The notes under the pieces are model-generated. The model searched no databases, had not been told where the DNA came from, and saw only the letters and a list, made by a program, of their open reading frames with translations. A DNA stretch of 64,000 bases from Amphritea opalescens. Its GTDB lineage: Bacteria; Pseudomonadota; Gammaproteobacteria; Pseudomonadales; Balneatricaceae. The DNA lies in NCBI RefSeq assembly GCF_003957515.1, contig NZ_RQXW01000006.1, forward strand, positions 124,001 through 188,000. Direction: 5' to 3'. Made by a program: the position numbers and the translations under genes. Of this stretch, positions 16,339 to 26,304 are shown piece after piece (within the stretch, counting starts at the first letter, position 1; the number at the start of each line of letters is the position of its first letter).

Positions 16339-16569
16339 TTAATCGCTAACGACTGTATAGGACACATTCCAGATATCACAGATATTCTCGAGTGTCGGCA
16401 ACGTTTTCTCGTCAGCATGACCTAGGGTCACACTGATATAAGCAGCCCTAGCCACCACTTTTTGACAACCATCGACTTCTGACAGACGCTGAAAAAAAGC
16501 GTCTTCATCGGCCAAGCATTTAAATATCGGTGTGGTTATTTCAAGTTGCATAGCTATAGAGTACCCCAT
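16339..16569 (-). CDS. Small hypothetical protein, 76 aa
   Basis: I do not recognise a family. The product is soluble, with one central cysteine pair (FKCLADEDAFF and DGCQKVV) and a tail ending WNVSYTVVSD. A second start, ATG 16551 (MQLEITTP), is just as possible because neither has a strong ribosome site. The gene lies between the HPP and MscS genes on the same strand with short gaps, which supports expression as part of one transcript. Confidence 0.6.
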   Translation of the reverse strand: MGYSIAMQLEITTPIFKCLADEDAFFQRLSEVDGCQKVVARAAYISVTLGHADEKTLPTLENICDIWNVSYTVVSD

Positions 16570-16610
16570 TATGCAGGGATCTGCCGCGCCCTAATGTTTA
16601 ACGCTAAACG

Positions 16611-17159
16611 TCAAAGCCAATAGACCGGATAGTGCCGTCCTGGATTACGTGACATATTGTTGACCAATAGTGCCACGAGCAGCATCACCATCGCCCCAGA
16701 GAGTATCGGTGACACCACATACAGATAACCCATCGCATGGATGCTATCACCGCCGATAATAGCAATCAGCGCGGTAGCGCCGCCCGGCGGGTGTAGTGTG
16801 CGGGTAAAATGCATCGCCACGATCGCTAAAGAGACCGCTAAAGGCGCGGCGAAGAGCGACTGTTCACCTAATAAGAGGTAGACCGTCACACCCACCAATG
16901 CCGATACCACATGGCCACCAACAATATTACGGGGTTGAGAAAACTCTGCTAACGGCGCGCCATAAATAAGCACCGCGGAGGCACCAAATGAACCAATCAA
17001 TAGTAGGTTATCCATACCTAGCTGGTGCATCTCGCGGCCCATGATCGAGATAATTAAAATGCCCATAAAAGCCCCAACCCAGGACCAAACAATCTTTTTA
17101 AGCGGTTTACGCGGTGGGCAATGCCCTTTGGTTTTCATGCGCGCAAAATAGTTCTTCAT
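16611..17159 (-). CDS. HPP family membrane protein
   Basis: Integral membrane protein with four helices, containing the HPP signature LHPPGGATALIAIIGG and the upstream GASAVLIYGAPLAEFSQPRNIVGGH, in a 182-residue frame. HPP proteins have been linked to nitrite transport in plants and cyanobacteria, but bacterial members are mostly uncharacterised. Start taken at ATG 17159; a TTG at 17174 is an alternative and neither has a strong ribosome site. It is the first gene of a probable minus-strand group with the 76-residue gene and the MscS channel. Confidence 0.85.
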   Translation of the reverse strand: MKNYFARMKTKGHCPPRKPLKKIVWSWVGAFMGILIISIMGREMHQLGMDNLLLIGSFGASAVLIYGAPLAEFSQPRNIVGGHVVSALVGVTVYLLLGEQSLFAAPLAVSLAIVAMHFTRTLHPPGGATALIAIIGGDSIHAMGYLYVVSPILSGAMVMLLVALLVNNMSRNPGRHYPVYWL

Positions 17160-17484
17160 GTTAATACGACCCAAGACATCAGTTTGCCCTCGCCTACTGC
17201 CGAATTGGCACAGATCGAAGGTGCTCTTCTAACAAACAATTTAAGAGGCGGCATTCTATCAAAACAGAACTAGTCGCTTAAATAAATTAATTCACCTGAA
17301 CTCAAAATTCATTCATCTGCTGAATTAAAAAACGAGAATAAAACAGAAGGACGGTAAACGATGGCAGGCGGCTTGTTTAAGCGCCCTTTAGAACACGGGG
17401 AGACAGATAAATCGGCCCCACAAAACAACAGGCCGAGCGATATCACTATCGCCCGGCCTGAGATTTAACCGGTGTTATAAAATA
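17160..17484. other. Intergenic region between HPP and apeB genes
   Basis: No gene seen. The left half is AT-rich and probably holds the HPP promoter; the right end holds the apeB terminator. Confidence 0.5.
17421..17459 (-). terminator. Rho-independent terminator of apeB
   Basis: On the minus strand AGGCCGGGCGATA and TATCGCTCGGCCT pair over 13 positions with one mismatch around a 4-nt loop, followed by TGTTGTTTTGT. It lies 25 bp past the apeB stop codon. Confidence 0.75.
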
Positions 17485-18783
17485 TTACACCTGCTCCTGC
17501 TGATAATAGCGCTTCAACACCTTCGCCAAGCTGACGGGGTCATCACTTCCGGCCAGCTCACGGATAGAGTGCATCGCCAATTGAGGCACCCCTATATCAA
17601 CCGTTTTCACACCGATCTCGGCAGCGGTAATCGGACCAATGGTGCTACCACAGCCCATATCACTGCGCACAACGAAGGACTGCAATGTCACACCTTCCTG
17701 CCGAGCTATATGACGAAACAACGACGCGGTTTCACTGTTGGTGGCATAACGCTGATTCGCATTGATTTTAATCACCGCACCGGCATTCATCCGTGGGCCA
17801 TGATTACCATCATGCTTATCGGCAAAGTTAGGATGCACAGCATGGGCATTATCCACGGAGACCATCATCGAGTTGGCAATCATCCGGCTACGGGATTCGG
17901 CGTCCGGCTGTAAACGCTCTAGCAACTGCTTCAGCATCGGCCCCTGTGCGCCAGCGGCACTCATGCTACCCACCTCTTCATGATCGTTACAGACCAGCAG
18001 GCAGCTCTGTTCGGAATCAGACTCAATCAACGCCTGCATACCGATAAAGCAGCTCAGCAGATTATCCAATCGAGCCGAAGCAAAAAACTCATTATTTAAG
18101 CCGATATACGCGGGTTTCTGTACATCATAAAAACACAGCTCGTAATCCAGTATCTCCGCCACATCATCAACATACTGAGTTAACAGCTCATTCTTCAGCA
18201 CATCGCGCAATGTGATCTTCGCATCGCCCTGCAACTGGGCCATGATCGGAGGCAAGTCCGTTTGTGGATTAACATTCAATCCCTGATTAACATCGCGATT
18301 GAGATGAATCGCGAGATTGGGAATCACCGCAATCGGACGCTCAAAGTTCACCAACTCACTGCGCAGAGAACCATCGGTACTGAGATAGTTAACCCGTCCG
18401 GCCAACGACAGATCACGATCAAACCAGGGATTCAGCAATGCGCCGCCGTAAACTTCAACCCCCACCCGCAGACATCCCTGACTTTCCGTTTCGGGGTTGG
18501 GTTTAACTTTCAGGCAAGGACTATCCGTGTGGGCACCAACCATGCGGATGCCGGAGTCGGTCAAATCGGAATTCGCCGCTAGGTTCCAAGCAATAATCGA
18601 TGACTCGTTACGCACAATAAAATAACGCCCACCGGGCTTAACATGCCAGGCATCCTGCTCCTGAAGCTCAATAAAACCCGCTTCTTGTAAGCGTCCACGC
18701 ATCTCATAGACCGCATGAAACGGGGTAGGAGACGCCGCGAGAAAATCAAACAGTTGCTTATTAAACTCTTGTTTTTGCATCAT
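17485..18783 (-). CDS. apeB: M18 family aminopeptidase
   Basis: Cytoplasmic zinc aminopeptidase of 432 residues, the usual length for M18. Metal-ligand motifs are visible: [13 protein letters not shown] (His and Asp), [17 protein letters not shown] (Glu pair), [14 protein letters not shown] (Asp/His) and the C-terminal SIRELAGS. The family releases acidic or neutral N-terminal residues from peptides. Its first ATG overlaps the TGA of the FKBP lipoprotein gene (ATGA), so the two are translationally coupled. A second ATG follows directly. It ends in a good terminator. Confidence 0.94.
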   Translation of the reverse strand: MMQKQEFNKQLFDFLAASPTPFHAVYEMRGRLQEAGFIELQEQDAWHVKPGGRYFIVRNESSIIAWNLAANSDLTDSGIRMVGAHTDSPCLKVKPNPETESQGCLRVGVEVYGGALLNPWFDRDLSLAGRVNYLSTDGSLRSELVNFERPIAVIPNLAIHLNRDVNQGLNVNPQTDLPPIMAQLQGDAKITLRDVLKNELLTQYVDDVAEILDYELCFYDVQKPAYIGLNNEFFASARLDNLLSCFIGMQALIESDSEQSCLLVCNDHEEVGSMSAAGAQGPMLKQLLERLQPDAESRSRMIANSMMVSVDNAHAVHPNFADKHDGNHGPRMNAGAVIKINANQRYATNSETASLFRHIARQEGVTLQSFVVRSDMGCGSTIGPITAAEIGVKTVDIGVPQLAMHSIRELAGSDDPVSLAKVLKRYYQQEQV

Positions 18784-19304
18784 TTATCGGCCTTTTCCTC
18801 AGGCAGGATTTGTAACAACTCAATTTCAAAAATAAGTGCTGAATTAGCAGGCACGCGGCCACCAGGGCTCCGTGCACCATAGGCTAACTCAGAAGGTAGG
18901 TAGATTTTCCAACGCGCCCCCGGTGACATTTTCAACAAGGCCAACCGCCACCCTTTGATCACATCTTTGACCGTAAACACCGGCTGCTCAGATTTTTGGG
19001 CTGAACCTTCGAACTCTTCACCATCCACCGTCCAACCGGTATAACGCACTTTGACTCGATCAAGCACCCGAGGTGTTGGCCCCTCCGCCGCCTGTAAAAT
19101 CTCATACTGCAACCCTGACTCGGTCACAACAACGCCTTCCCGCAGGGCATTCTCCGCCAGAAAACGGGTACCCGCTTTCTTGGTATCATCATTCAGCGCT
19201 TTCTCCAACAGCTGTTGATGAAATAGCTTTTCCTCTTCGCTTTTACCACAACCGCTGACCAAGGCGACTAACAGCGATAAAAACACCACACTCACAACTC
19301 GCAT
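18780..19304 (-). CDS. FKBP-type peptidyl-prolyl isomerase, lipoprotein
   Basis: Signal peptide ending LLVALVSGC (lipobox VSGC) shows export and lipid anchoring. A short helical linker is followed by one FKBP domain, about residues 55-170, with family text [43 protein letters not shown] and ALIFEIELL. The usual aspartate of the V-D-S-S active-site strand is replaced by Glu (EFEGS), while the Tyr, Trp and the LAYG tyrosine remain, so activity is plausible. Start at ATG 19304; GTG 19310 is an alternative. It probably assists folding of envelope proteins. Its stop overlaps the apeB start. Confidence 0.92.
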   Translation of the reverse strand: MRVVSVVFLSLLVALVSGCGKSEEEKLFHQQLLEKALNDDTKKAGTRFLAENALREGVVVTESGLQYEILQAAEGPTPRVLDRVKVRYTGWTVDGEEFEGSAQKSEQPVFTVKDVIKGWRLALLKMSPGARWKIYLPSELAYGARSPGGRVPANSALIFEIELLQILPEEKADK

Positions 19305-19468
19305 ACTCACAATAGCCGTACCCGCTTCAATTAATAAACAAGAGTTAAGCCGTTGATTTTACATCAGCACGCGACAAGACTACACTCAGATTTTCTGAGT
19401 TACGGAACCAAGCTGGTCATTTGTCTGTCTCAGAAACTATAAGTAGTAGCAAAACAGGAACATACAGC

Positions 19469-21550
19469 TTGAAATACACACGCCAATTACGTCACTTGCT
19501 CACCCCTTCGCTTGCTCTGAGCCTGCTGATAGCGCTGCCAACCAGCGCCATGACATCTGTTTTGCAACCAGAGCCTATTCACCAACAGACGATCACCGAT
19601 ATCGTCACCTCTCTGAATCAGGACCACTATAACCGTATCGTTTTGAATGATGCGCTTTCCAGTAAAGTACTGGATCAGTATTTAGAGAGCCTAGACCCTT
19701 CTAAAGCCTTCTTTTATCAATCGGATATTGACGACTTCGAGCAGTACCGAACCCTGATCGATGATGAAATCAGCCAGGGTGAGCTGACCGCAGCCTATGC
19801 CATCTTCAACCGCTATCAAGAGCGCTCAGAGAGTCGTCTAGAAAAACTCATCGCCACACTCGAAAGTCCTGACTATAACGTGGATTTCAGTATTGATGAA
19901 AGCATTGTTATCGATCGTGAAGATAGCCAGTGGGCAGCCAACGAAACCGAGATGGATGAGTTTTGGCGTAAACGGCTAAAAAGCGCTCTACTGGGCCTAA
20001 AAATTGCCGATAAATCCATCGATGAAGCCAAAGAACTGCTGATCAAACGCTATAAAAGCCAGCTAAAGCGTGCGACCCAAACCAACAGCGAAGATGTCTT
20101 TCAAAACTTCGCCAACGCGTTGACCAAACAGTTTGATCCACACACTCAATACTTCTCCCCGCGTCTGTCGGAGAACTTTAATATCAACATGAGCCTTTCA
20201 TTAGAAGGCATCGGCGCGGTATTACAGAGCGAAAATGAAAACACCAAAGTCGTCCGTTTAGTTCCAGCGGGCCCCGCCGACAAAGCAGGCCAACTAAAAC
20301 CGGCTGATCTGATTGTTGGTGTTGGTCAAGGCGAAGAGGGTGAGATTGAAGATGTGGTCGGCTGGCGGTTAGATGAAGTCGTTGATCTCATTCGCGGCCC
20401 AAAAGATAGCGTCGTGAGACTCAACATTATTCCTGCCGATGGCGATGATACTCAACAGAAAGTTATCAAGATCACCCGTAACAAAGTCAAATTGGAAGAG
20501 CAGGCAGCACAGAGTAAGATTATTCAGCTTGAACATGAAGGTAAACCCTTTAAATTGGGTGTCATCAGCATTCCAGCTTTTTACATCGACTTTGCCGCCC
20601 TACAGCGTGGCGACCCCAATTATAAAAGTACCACCCGCGATACCGCTAAGTTGATCAACGAGTTGAAAACCGAAGGCATTGACGGCTTGATCATCGACCT
20701 ACGTAACAATGGCGGTGGTTCCCTGCGTGAAGCGAACGATCTGGTCGGCCTATTTATCAGCCGAGGCCCAACGGTACAGATTAGAGATCCGTTAGATCGA
20801 GTTAACATTCAAGCCGACCTAGATCCACGAGTGGCTTATAACGGCCCAATGGCTGTCTTGGTTAACCGCCTTAGCGCCTCCGCCTCCGAAATATTTGCCG
20901 GCGCTATTCAAGATTATCAACGCGGTCTCATCGTCGGTAGTCAGACCTTCGGCAAAGGTACCGTGCAGACCCTATCGCCACTGCATCATGGTCAAATTAA
21001 ATTGACCCATGCTAAGTTTTATCGTATCTCGGGTGAAAGCACACAGCATAAAGGGGTTGTTCCCGATGTTGCCCTGCCCACCATGTATGATACCGATCAG
21101 ATTGGCGAGAGTGCGCTTGACGGCGCTCTACCTTGGGACACCGTATCTGAAATCCCCCATCAGCGTTACATTAACTTTAAATCAATTCTGCCGGCACTCA
21201 CCAGCCGGCACCAAGAGCGGACAAAGTTTGATCCTGACTTCCTGTTTATGAATGCACAGATTAAGCGAATGCATGAAGATAAGCAGGATAAAGAGATCTC
21301 ACTGAATGAAAAAACCATTGAAACGGAGCGAGAAAGCTCAGAACAGTGGCTGTTAGATCAGGAAAATAAACGCCGAACAGCGAAAGGCCTGCCAGCTATT
21401 AAGGAATTGTCCGACTTGGATGACCTGCTGGAAAAAGATTCACAAGGGCGCACGATTAGCCCCGAGCAGGAGGCCTTGCTCAATGAAACCGGCAATGTAT
21501 TACTCGATATGATTGAGTTAACCAACAAATATGTCGCCGTTAAAAACTAA
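19469..21550 (+). CDS. prc: Tail-specific protease Prc/Tsp (S41), TTG start
   Basis: Periplasmic protease that degrades proteins from their C-termini and controls murein hydrolases. Domains: signal peptide (LALSLLIALPTSA), N-terminal helical domain, PDZ (about 230-320; LEGIGAVLQSENENTKV, GPADKAGQLKPADLIVGV), S41 core with catalytic Ser near residue 471 (SASASEIFAGA) and Lys near 496 (FGKGTVQ), 25 apart as in E. coli, and a C-terminal helical domain. The frame is open from TTG 19421; TTG 19469 is preferred because AGGA lies 9 nt upstream and the signal peptide begins directly. No ATG is available in a suitable place. Confidence 0.93.
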   Translation: MKYTRQLRHLLTPSLALSLLIALPTSAMTSVLQPEPIHQQTITDIVTSLNQDHYNRIVLNDALSSKVLDQYLESLDPSKAFFYQSDIDDFEQYRTLIDDEISQGELTAAYAIFNRYQERSESRLEKLIATLESPDYNVDFSIDESIVIDREDSQWAANETEMDEFWRKRLKSALLGLKIADKSIDEAKELLIKRYKSQLKRATQTNSEDVFQNFANALTKQFDPHTQYFSPRLSENFNINMSLSLEGIGAVLQSENENTKVVRLVPAGPADKAGQLKPADLIVGVGQGEEGEIEDVVGWRLDEVVDLIRGPKDSVVRLNIIPADGDDTQQKVIKITRNKVKLEEQAAQSKIIQLEHEGKPFKLGVISIPAFYIDFAALQRGDPNYKSTTRDTAKLINELKTEGIDGLIIDLRNNGGGSLREANDLVGLFISRGPTVQIRDPLDRVNIQADLDPRVAYNGPMAVLVNRLSASASEIFAGAIQDYQRGLIVGSQTFGKGTVQTLSPLHHGQIKLTHAKFYRISGESTQHKGVVPDVALPTMYDTDQIGESALDGALPWDTVSEIPHQRYINFKSILPALTSRHQERTKFDPDFLFMNAQIKRMHEDKQDKEISLNEKTIETERESSEQWLLDQENKRRTAKGLPAIKELSDLDDLLEKDSQGRTISPEQEALLNETGNVLLDMIELTNKYVAVKN

Positions 21551-21565
21551 GGCTAAAGAGACGAT

Positions 21566-22324
21566 TTGATGCAGCTAAGCAAGCTAAAAATGGTCCTGTT
21601 TATCGGAGGGCCATTAATGCTAATCATTGCAGCACTGGTGGGGTATTTCATCTACTCCACCATCAGTGCCCAGCAGGTAGAAAATCGCAAAAAGGTTGAA
21701 GGCTTTGGTGAGTTAGTTATTCCGCTGGATTCGTCCGACTCATCGTCGACCAACCCCAGTATCAAGCAAGCAGATATATCGCCCACTCAACGCATCATTA
21801 GCACCCTCAAAGATGAACGCCGTGAACTGCTTGAAAAAACAGTGGTGATGCAAGATAAAATCAACAGCTTAGAAGCACAGGTCGCCGAATTAGAACATTA
21901 CAAGCACACCAATGAGCGCTATGCGCCCCACACCTTTAATGAAGAGGTTTCTACGGTACATGCGCGAATGAAACAACTACTGGCTAGCCAGGCAGAGTCC
22001 AAACGATTCACCAGCACGCAAATCAAAGGAATGGCAGCGGCTGCCGCACAAGAATACAAACGTTATTTAACCATCCATAAGCTACTCCTCGACCAAGATC
22101 AGATCGACACCATCGTTAATAATCACCTATCCGTTTATGCGTACTGTATCGGTGACGGCATGGATATCGCGGCGAATAATCGCGAAGAGGAACAGCTAGT
22201 GGTGGAATACTTTAAAACGTCCAAAACCGAGCTAATGACGAGTCGCTTAAAAAGCGATCTCAAAGCCATCATCAAACCTTGCCAAGAGTTATTGGCAGAA
22301 CGTTTAGCCTATTTAACCCCCTAA
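21566..22324 (+). CDS. Unknown inner-membrane-anchored protein with coiled coil, 252 aa
   Basis: I do not recognise a family. One N-terminal membrane helix (about residues 8-29; VLFIGGPLMLIIAALVGYF) is followed by a serine-rich linker, a coiled coil at about 70-110 (ERRELLEKTVVMQDKINSLEAQVAELEHY) and a helical C-terminal domain containing two cysteines (SVYAYCIGDG and IIKPCQELL) that could pair if the domain is periplasmic. The gene starts 15 bp after prc and is probably co-transcribed with it, which hints at a role in the same periplasmic process. Confidence 0.75.
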   Translation: MMQLSKLKMVLFIGGPLMLIIAALVGYFIYSTISAQQVENRKKVEGFGELVIPLDSSDSSSTNPSIKQADISPTQRIISTLKDERRELLEKTVVMQDKINSLEAQVAELEHYKHTNERYAPHTFNEEVSTVHARMKQLLASQAESKRFTSTQIKGMAAAAAQEYKRYLTIHKLLLDQDQIDTIVNNHLSVYAYCIGDGMDIAANNREEEQLVVEYFKTSKTELMTSRLKSDLKAIIKPCQELLAERLAYLTP

Positions 22325-22417
22325 CCCTTCGTTCAACCTTAACCGCCCACTAGACTAAGCAGAAGAACTCAGCGTTTCACACCTAGACATCCTCTTTTAC
22401 CCCTCCCCAAAAATCGT

Positions 22418-22423
22418 TATAAT
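22418..22423 (+). promoter_or_regulatory. -10 element for rpsA
   Basis: Perfect TATAAT about 150 bp before rpsA. No good -35 is visible at the expected distance; a growth-rate type promoter with a weak -35 is possible. Confidence 0.45.
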
Positions 22424-22572
22424 TTGCACCCTGTCCTCTTGCCTGCCGCTCATTTTATCAGCCATTACAGCGCTCATCAGGATAACCAAAACCGGACCTG
22501 TACCGGGCTGATGGTACGGGTGTAAACACGGCGCCCCTCCCCTTTCCTAGGGGTCAGCCTATAGGAATACAT
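22424..22572 (+). promoter_or_regulatory. Structured rpsA leader
   Basis: About 145 nt of untranslated leader with two hairpins: ACCTGTACC / GGTACGGGT (22496-22504 with 22513-22521, one G-U pair) and CCCCT / AGGGG (22539-22553) just before the start region. E. coli rpsA is autoregulated through leader hairpins and lacks a strong Shine-Dalgarno; here too only a weak GGAA precedes ATG 22573. Autoregulation by S1 is inferred. Confidence 0.5.
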
Positions 22573-24252
22573 ATGTCCGAAAGCTTTGCTGAATTATTCG
22601 AAGAATCCCTACACCATATCGATATGAAACCGGGCACCCTCGTCATGGGTGAGGTGGTTGATATCGATAACGATTGGGTGACTGTTAATGCAGGCCTAAA
22701 ATCTGAGGCCATTATTGCTCGTGATCAATTTCTCAACGATGCCAACGAACTTGAAATTCAAGTCGGAGACATGGTTAAAGTCGCGTTGGAAAGCGTAGAA
22801 GACGGTAATGGCGAGACCCGCTTATCCCGTGAAAAAGCTAAACGCGCCGAGGCTTGGGAAGTATTACAGAAAGCCTTTGAGGCCGAAGAAACCGTTAAGG
22901 GTTATATCAACGGTAAAGTCAATGGCGGCTTCACGGTGAGTGTCAACAACATCCAGGGTTTCCTGCCGGGTTCTCTGGTGGATGTACGTCCTGTCAGAGA
23001 CATTAACCATTTAGAGGGTAAGGAACTCGAGTTCAAACTGATAAAACTGGACCCTAAACGTAATAACATCGTGGTCTCCCGTCGCGCCGTCTTGCAAGAA
23101 GCTAACAGCGCGCAACGGGACGAACTACTCGCCACCCTGACAGAGGGGCAACAGGTTAAAGGTTATGTTAAAAACCTGACCAACTATGGTGCTTTCATTG
23201 ATCTTGGCGGTGTCGATGGTTTATTACACATCACCGATATGGCTTGGAAACGTATCGCTCACCCTAGCGACATGCTCACCCCGGGTGAAGAAATTACCGT
23301 TCAAATCATTAAGTTTGATAGAGAAACCAACCGCCTATCCCTAGGCCTAAAACAACTGGCAGAAGACCCCTGGTCATCCATCAAGACACGTTATCCATCA
23401 GGCGCTATCGTGCCTGCAACCGTAACCAATCTAACCGATTATGGCTGCTTCGCGTCGATTGAAGATGGGGTTGAGGGCTTGGTGCATGTGTCTGAAATGT
23501 CATGGACTAACAAAAACGTACACCCCTCTAAAGTCGTTCAGATCGGCGATACCGTGAATGTGATGATTCTTGAGATTGATGAAGAACGTCGGCGTATCTC
23601 GCTGGGCATCAAACAATGCACCGCAAATCCGTGGACAAGCTTCGCCGAACAATACTCTGCAGGCGACAAGATCAGCGGTGCGATTAAAACCATCACCGAC
23701 TTCGGTATTTTTATCGGCCTAGAAAACGACTTGGACGGTTTGGTGCACATGTCGGATATCTCTTGGGATACCGACGGAGAGGCGGCGCTACGGGACTATA
23801 AAAAGGGTGATACGGTTGAAGCCGTTATCCTCTCGATTGATGCGGAAAAAGAGCGTATCTCACTCGGCATCAAACAGTTGCAAGGCGATGCTTTCTCGGA
23901 CTACACCACCGCACATGCTAAAAACAGCATTGTGAAAGGCACGGTTAAATCGGTCGATGCTAAGGGTGCGACGATTGAGCTCGCCGAGGGTATTGAAGGC
24001 TATATAAAAGCGGCTGATATCAGTATAGAACGTATTGACGATGCCTCTACTGTTTTAAAAGTGGGCGAAGAGGTGGAAGCGAAGATTATTAATGTCGACC
24101 GCCGTCATCGTTCCATTAATCTATCAATCAAAGCGAAGGATCAAGCTGACGAAAAAGCAGCGATCAAAGCCATCGCGGATGCGCCCTTTGATGCCGCTGG
24201 CCCAACCACCATTGGTGATCTTATTAAAGCCCAACTAGCAGGCAAGAAATAA
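22573..24252 (+). CDS. rpsA: 30S ribosomal protein S1
   Basis: RNA-binding ribosomal protein needed for translation initiation on structured mRNAs. The 559-residue product aligns with E. coli S1 (557) from start to end: [97 protein letters not shown] and [10 protein letters not shown]. Six S1 repeats are present and intact. The neighbours are unusual: instead of cmk upstream and ihfB downstream, the gene has an unknown membrane protein before and ycgN after, and its own leader and terminator. It could be the only copy in a rearranged location or a second copy. Confidence 0.96.
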   Translation: MSESFAELFEESLHHIDMKPGTLVMGEVVDIDNDWVTVNAGLKSEAIIARDQFLNDANELEIQVGDMVKVALESVEDGNGETRLSREKAKRAEAWEVLQKAFEAEETVKGYINGKVNGGFTVSVNNIQGFLPGSLVDVRPVRDINHLEGKELEFKLIKLDPKRNNIVVSRRAVLQEANSAQRDELLATLTEGQQVKGYVKNLTNYGAFIDLGGVDGLLHITDMAWKRIAHPSDMLTPGEEITVQIIKFDRETNRLSLGLKQLAEDPWSSIKTRYPSGAIVPATVTNLTDYGCFASIEDGVEGLVHVSEMSWTNKNVHPSKVVQIGDTVNVMILEIDEERRRISLGIKQCTANPWTSFAEQYSAGDKISGAIKTITDFGIFIGLENDLDGLVHMSDISWDTDGEAALRDYKKGDTVEAVILSIDAEKERISLGIKQLQGDAFSDYTTAHAKNSIVKGTVKSVDAKGATIELAEGIEGYIKAADISIERIDDASTVLKVGEEVEAKIINVDRRHRSINLSIKAKDQADEKAAIKAIADAPFDAAGPTTIGDLIKAQLAGKK

Positions 24253-24270
24253 ACAGCCTAGTTGATCATC

Positions 24271-24301
24271 ATAAGGAGCGCGTGGCGCTCCTTATTGTTA
24301 C
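24271..24301 (+). terminator. Rho-independent terminator of rpsA
   Basis: ATAAGGAGCGC and GCGCTCCTTAT pair perfectly over 11 bp with a 3-nt loop, followed by TGTTA. Located 19 bp after the rpsA stop. Confidence 0.75.
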
Positions 24302-24389
24302 TCTTTACTTCTGAACGCTTACTTCTTTATCCTTAAATCTTTACCCTTATCAGCAGCTAGGCAAAGATTTCAACAGCCCCTGACGACGT

Positions 24390-24830
24390 TTAATCCAGCA
24401 GATAATCGAAGTATTCGTCATCACTCTTGAGCTTATCATCGGTTACTTCATACCAATCAAGCACCGATGCGCCCGCTTCTTTGACCGACTCTCGACGGCC
24501 ACTCACCAAGGGATGCCAATCCGGCAGCTCTTTACCTTCATGAATCAAGCGATACGCACAGCTCGGTGGTAACCAGTGAAACTCTTTCACATCTTCCGGG
24601 TGCAACTTGACGCATTGCGGCACCAATGAACAGCGGGTCTCATACTGCGTACAGTAGAGCGTCTCCATATCCAATAGATGGCAAACCACACTGGTATAGT
24701 GCACCTGACCGGTGTCTTCATCTTCCAGTTTATGTAAACAGCACAGAGAGCAGCCATCACAGAGTGACTCCCACTCCGGCTCTGACATCTCGGGTAATGT
24801 TTTAGAGCGCCAAAATACCTGATCAGCCAC
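24390..24830 (-). CDS. ycgN: YcgN family cysteine-cluster protein
   Basis: A 146-residue soluble protein of the UPF0260/YcgN family. Cysteines form the expected set: [36 protein letters not shown] and LPPSCAYRL, suggesting metal or Fe-S binding. Biochemical role is unknown. It starts at GTG 24830, which overlaps the stop of ycgL by one base. The gene order rnd-ycgL-ycgN occurs in many gammaproteobacteria, so a role linked to RNA turnover has been suspected; that is inference. It is the last gene of the six-gene minus-strand group. Confidence 0.92.
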   Translation of the reverse strand: MADQVFWRSKTLPEMSEPEWESLCDGCSLCCLHKLEDEDTGQVHYTSVVCHLLDMETLYCTQYETRCSLVPQCVKLHPEDVKEFHWLPPSCAYRLIHEGKELPDWHPLVSGRRESVKEAGASVLDWYEVTDDKLKSDDEYFDYLLD

Positions 24831-25120
24831 TAACGCACACCTGTTTGCGGACGATCTTTAAAGAGGTCCAGCAGATAATCATCTTTGGGTGGCGGCATCT
24901 GCAAGAAATATCCCTTCTCATGAATATCGGCTAGTACCTTGGCTGCATCCACCCGTGATAACTCTTTTTCAACGGTGAGTAACATATCAAAGACATGGAT
25001 GGGTGCACCAAACATCTCTTTCAGAGGGTCTGGCACGCGTTTCATCTTTTCCGTTTTTTCAACGTAAAGATACATCTCATCTTTTTTTGAGCTGCGAAAT
25101 ACACTACAAATTTTTCTCAT
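24830..25120 (-). CDS. ycgL: YcgL domain protein
   Basis: A 96-residue small alpha/beta protein of the YcgL family: opens [18 protein letters not shown], then [29 protein letters not shown] and a DYLLDLFK tail. Function is unknown. It lies 10 bp downstream of rnd and overlaps the ycgN start, so it is translated from the same transcript. No strong ribosome site is seen before its ATG, consistent with coupling to rnd. Confidence 0.92.
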   Translation of the reverse strand: MRKICSVFRSSKKDEMYLYVEKTEKMKRVPDPLKEMFGAPIHVFDMLLTVEKELSRVDAAKVLADIHEKGYFLQMPPPKDDYLLDLFKDRPQTGVR

Positions 25121-25130
25121 AGGACTCTGC

Positions 25131-26297
25131 TTAAATATCTAGGCTCTGCAGCTTTTCTAGCAATGCATCACCGATCACCTCTTTACGCCAGCCCGACAGG
25201 CTTGGCGGAAGGCTGAATTGACCCTGATTTTCCGTTCTAATCAACGCCTCTAGGTCTCGCTTACGTAACAGTATTTCTGGGGCTATATTCAGTTCTTCCG
25301 CTTTTTTGCGCGCCATCGCTTTCAACACTTTAAGCGGCTTATTCCACTGATAACTTAAAGGTCGCTGGATAGCTTCGGGCGGCTTCGCCTCAGCCGACTG
25401 GGCAGCGGTTTTGAGATAGCCAAGGATGACATCACCATCCTGCTTAACCTGCTGCATTCTGACCTCAGGCACCCGCGAAAGCTCACGGGCATCTGTTGGC
25501 CAGCGGTTAATGACCTCGAGTAACGCATGATTGCGTAACACTCGATTACGGGGCACATCCCGTTGACGAGAAATACGTTCCCGCCAAGCCGTCAGATCAC
25601 GCAGTGCTGCCATTTTTACCGGTGGCAGATTCCACGCTTGACTAAAACGCTGATAATAACGAACGCCATCCGGATCGGTATCCGGAATATTCGTCAGCAA
25701 CAGTGCCGTCTCTTCCTCTGCCCAGCCAGCCATCCCTCGCTCGTTTAATTCAGCCATCTGTCGCTGACACAGCACCGGCAGATAAGCCACATCCAATGCT
25801 GCATAATGTTCCTGCGAGGTGGTTAAAGGACGTTGCAACCAGTCGGAGGTGGTCTCACCTTTTTCCAGCTTAACATCCAGCGCATGCTCCACCAGCCGTT
25901 GATAACCCATCGAGAAGCCCCAGCCCAAAAAACCGGCGGCTATCTGAGTATCAAAGATCGGGCTAGGGAGATCCCCCAGCATATAGAGGAAAAGCTCTAA
26001 GTCTTCATTACCCGCGTGCAGTACTTTAAGCACGGTTGGGTTGCGAAACAGTTGCGCCAACGGTGCATAGTTTTCGATCTTAAGGGGATCGATCAGATAA
26101 CAGGCCTGATCATCAGCGATCTGTATCAACCCGGGGATAGGATAAAAAGTATCAACCCGAATAAATTCAGTATCCAACGCAATCAACGGCAGTGTTTGCC
26201 ATTGCTGACAATAGCGAGCAAGCGCTTCATCATCCGTAATCCAGATCGGCTGATCCGCTGCAGCTTCCAGTCGTTGCCAGTTATATGCGTCTGTCAT
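25131..26297 (-). CDS. rnd: Ribonuclease D
   Basis: 3'-5' exoribonuclease that trims tRNA and other structured RNAs. The DEDD catalytic set is visible: ALDTEFIRVDTFYP (Asp and Glu), HAGNEDLELF (Asp) and YAALDVAYLP (Asp with nearby Tyr), all in the N-terminal 190 residues. An HRDC helical domain follows (about 205-290, PPVKMAALRDLTAWRE, RNHALLEVINRWP), and a second helical domain ends the 388-residue protein, close to E. coli length (375). ATG 26297 has GAGGG 3 nt upstream, overlapping the end of recR, so it is coupled to recR. Confidence 0.94.
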   Translation of the reverse strand: MTDAYNWQRLEAAADQPIWITDDEALARYCQQWQTLPLIALDTEFIRVDTFYPIPGLIQIADDQACYLIDPLKIENYAPLAQLFRNPTVLKVLHAGNEDLELFLYMLGDLPSPIFDTQIAAGFLGWGFSMGYQRLVEHALDVKLEKGETTSDWLQRPLTTSQEHYAALDVAYLPVLCQRQMAELNERGMAGWAEEETALLLTNIPDTDPDGVRYYQRFSQAWNLPPVKMAALRDLTAWRERISRQRDVPRNRVLRNHALLEVINRWPTDARELSRVPEVRMQQVKQDGDVILGYLKTAAQSAEAKPPEAIQRPLSYQWNKPLKVLKAMARKKAEELNIAPEILLRKRDLEALIRTENQGQFSLPPSLSGWRKEVIGDALLEKLQSLDI

Positions 26298-26304
26298 GCT
26301 TCCC

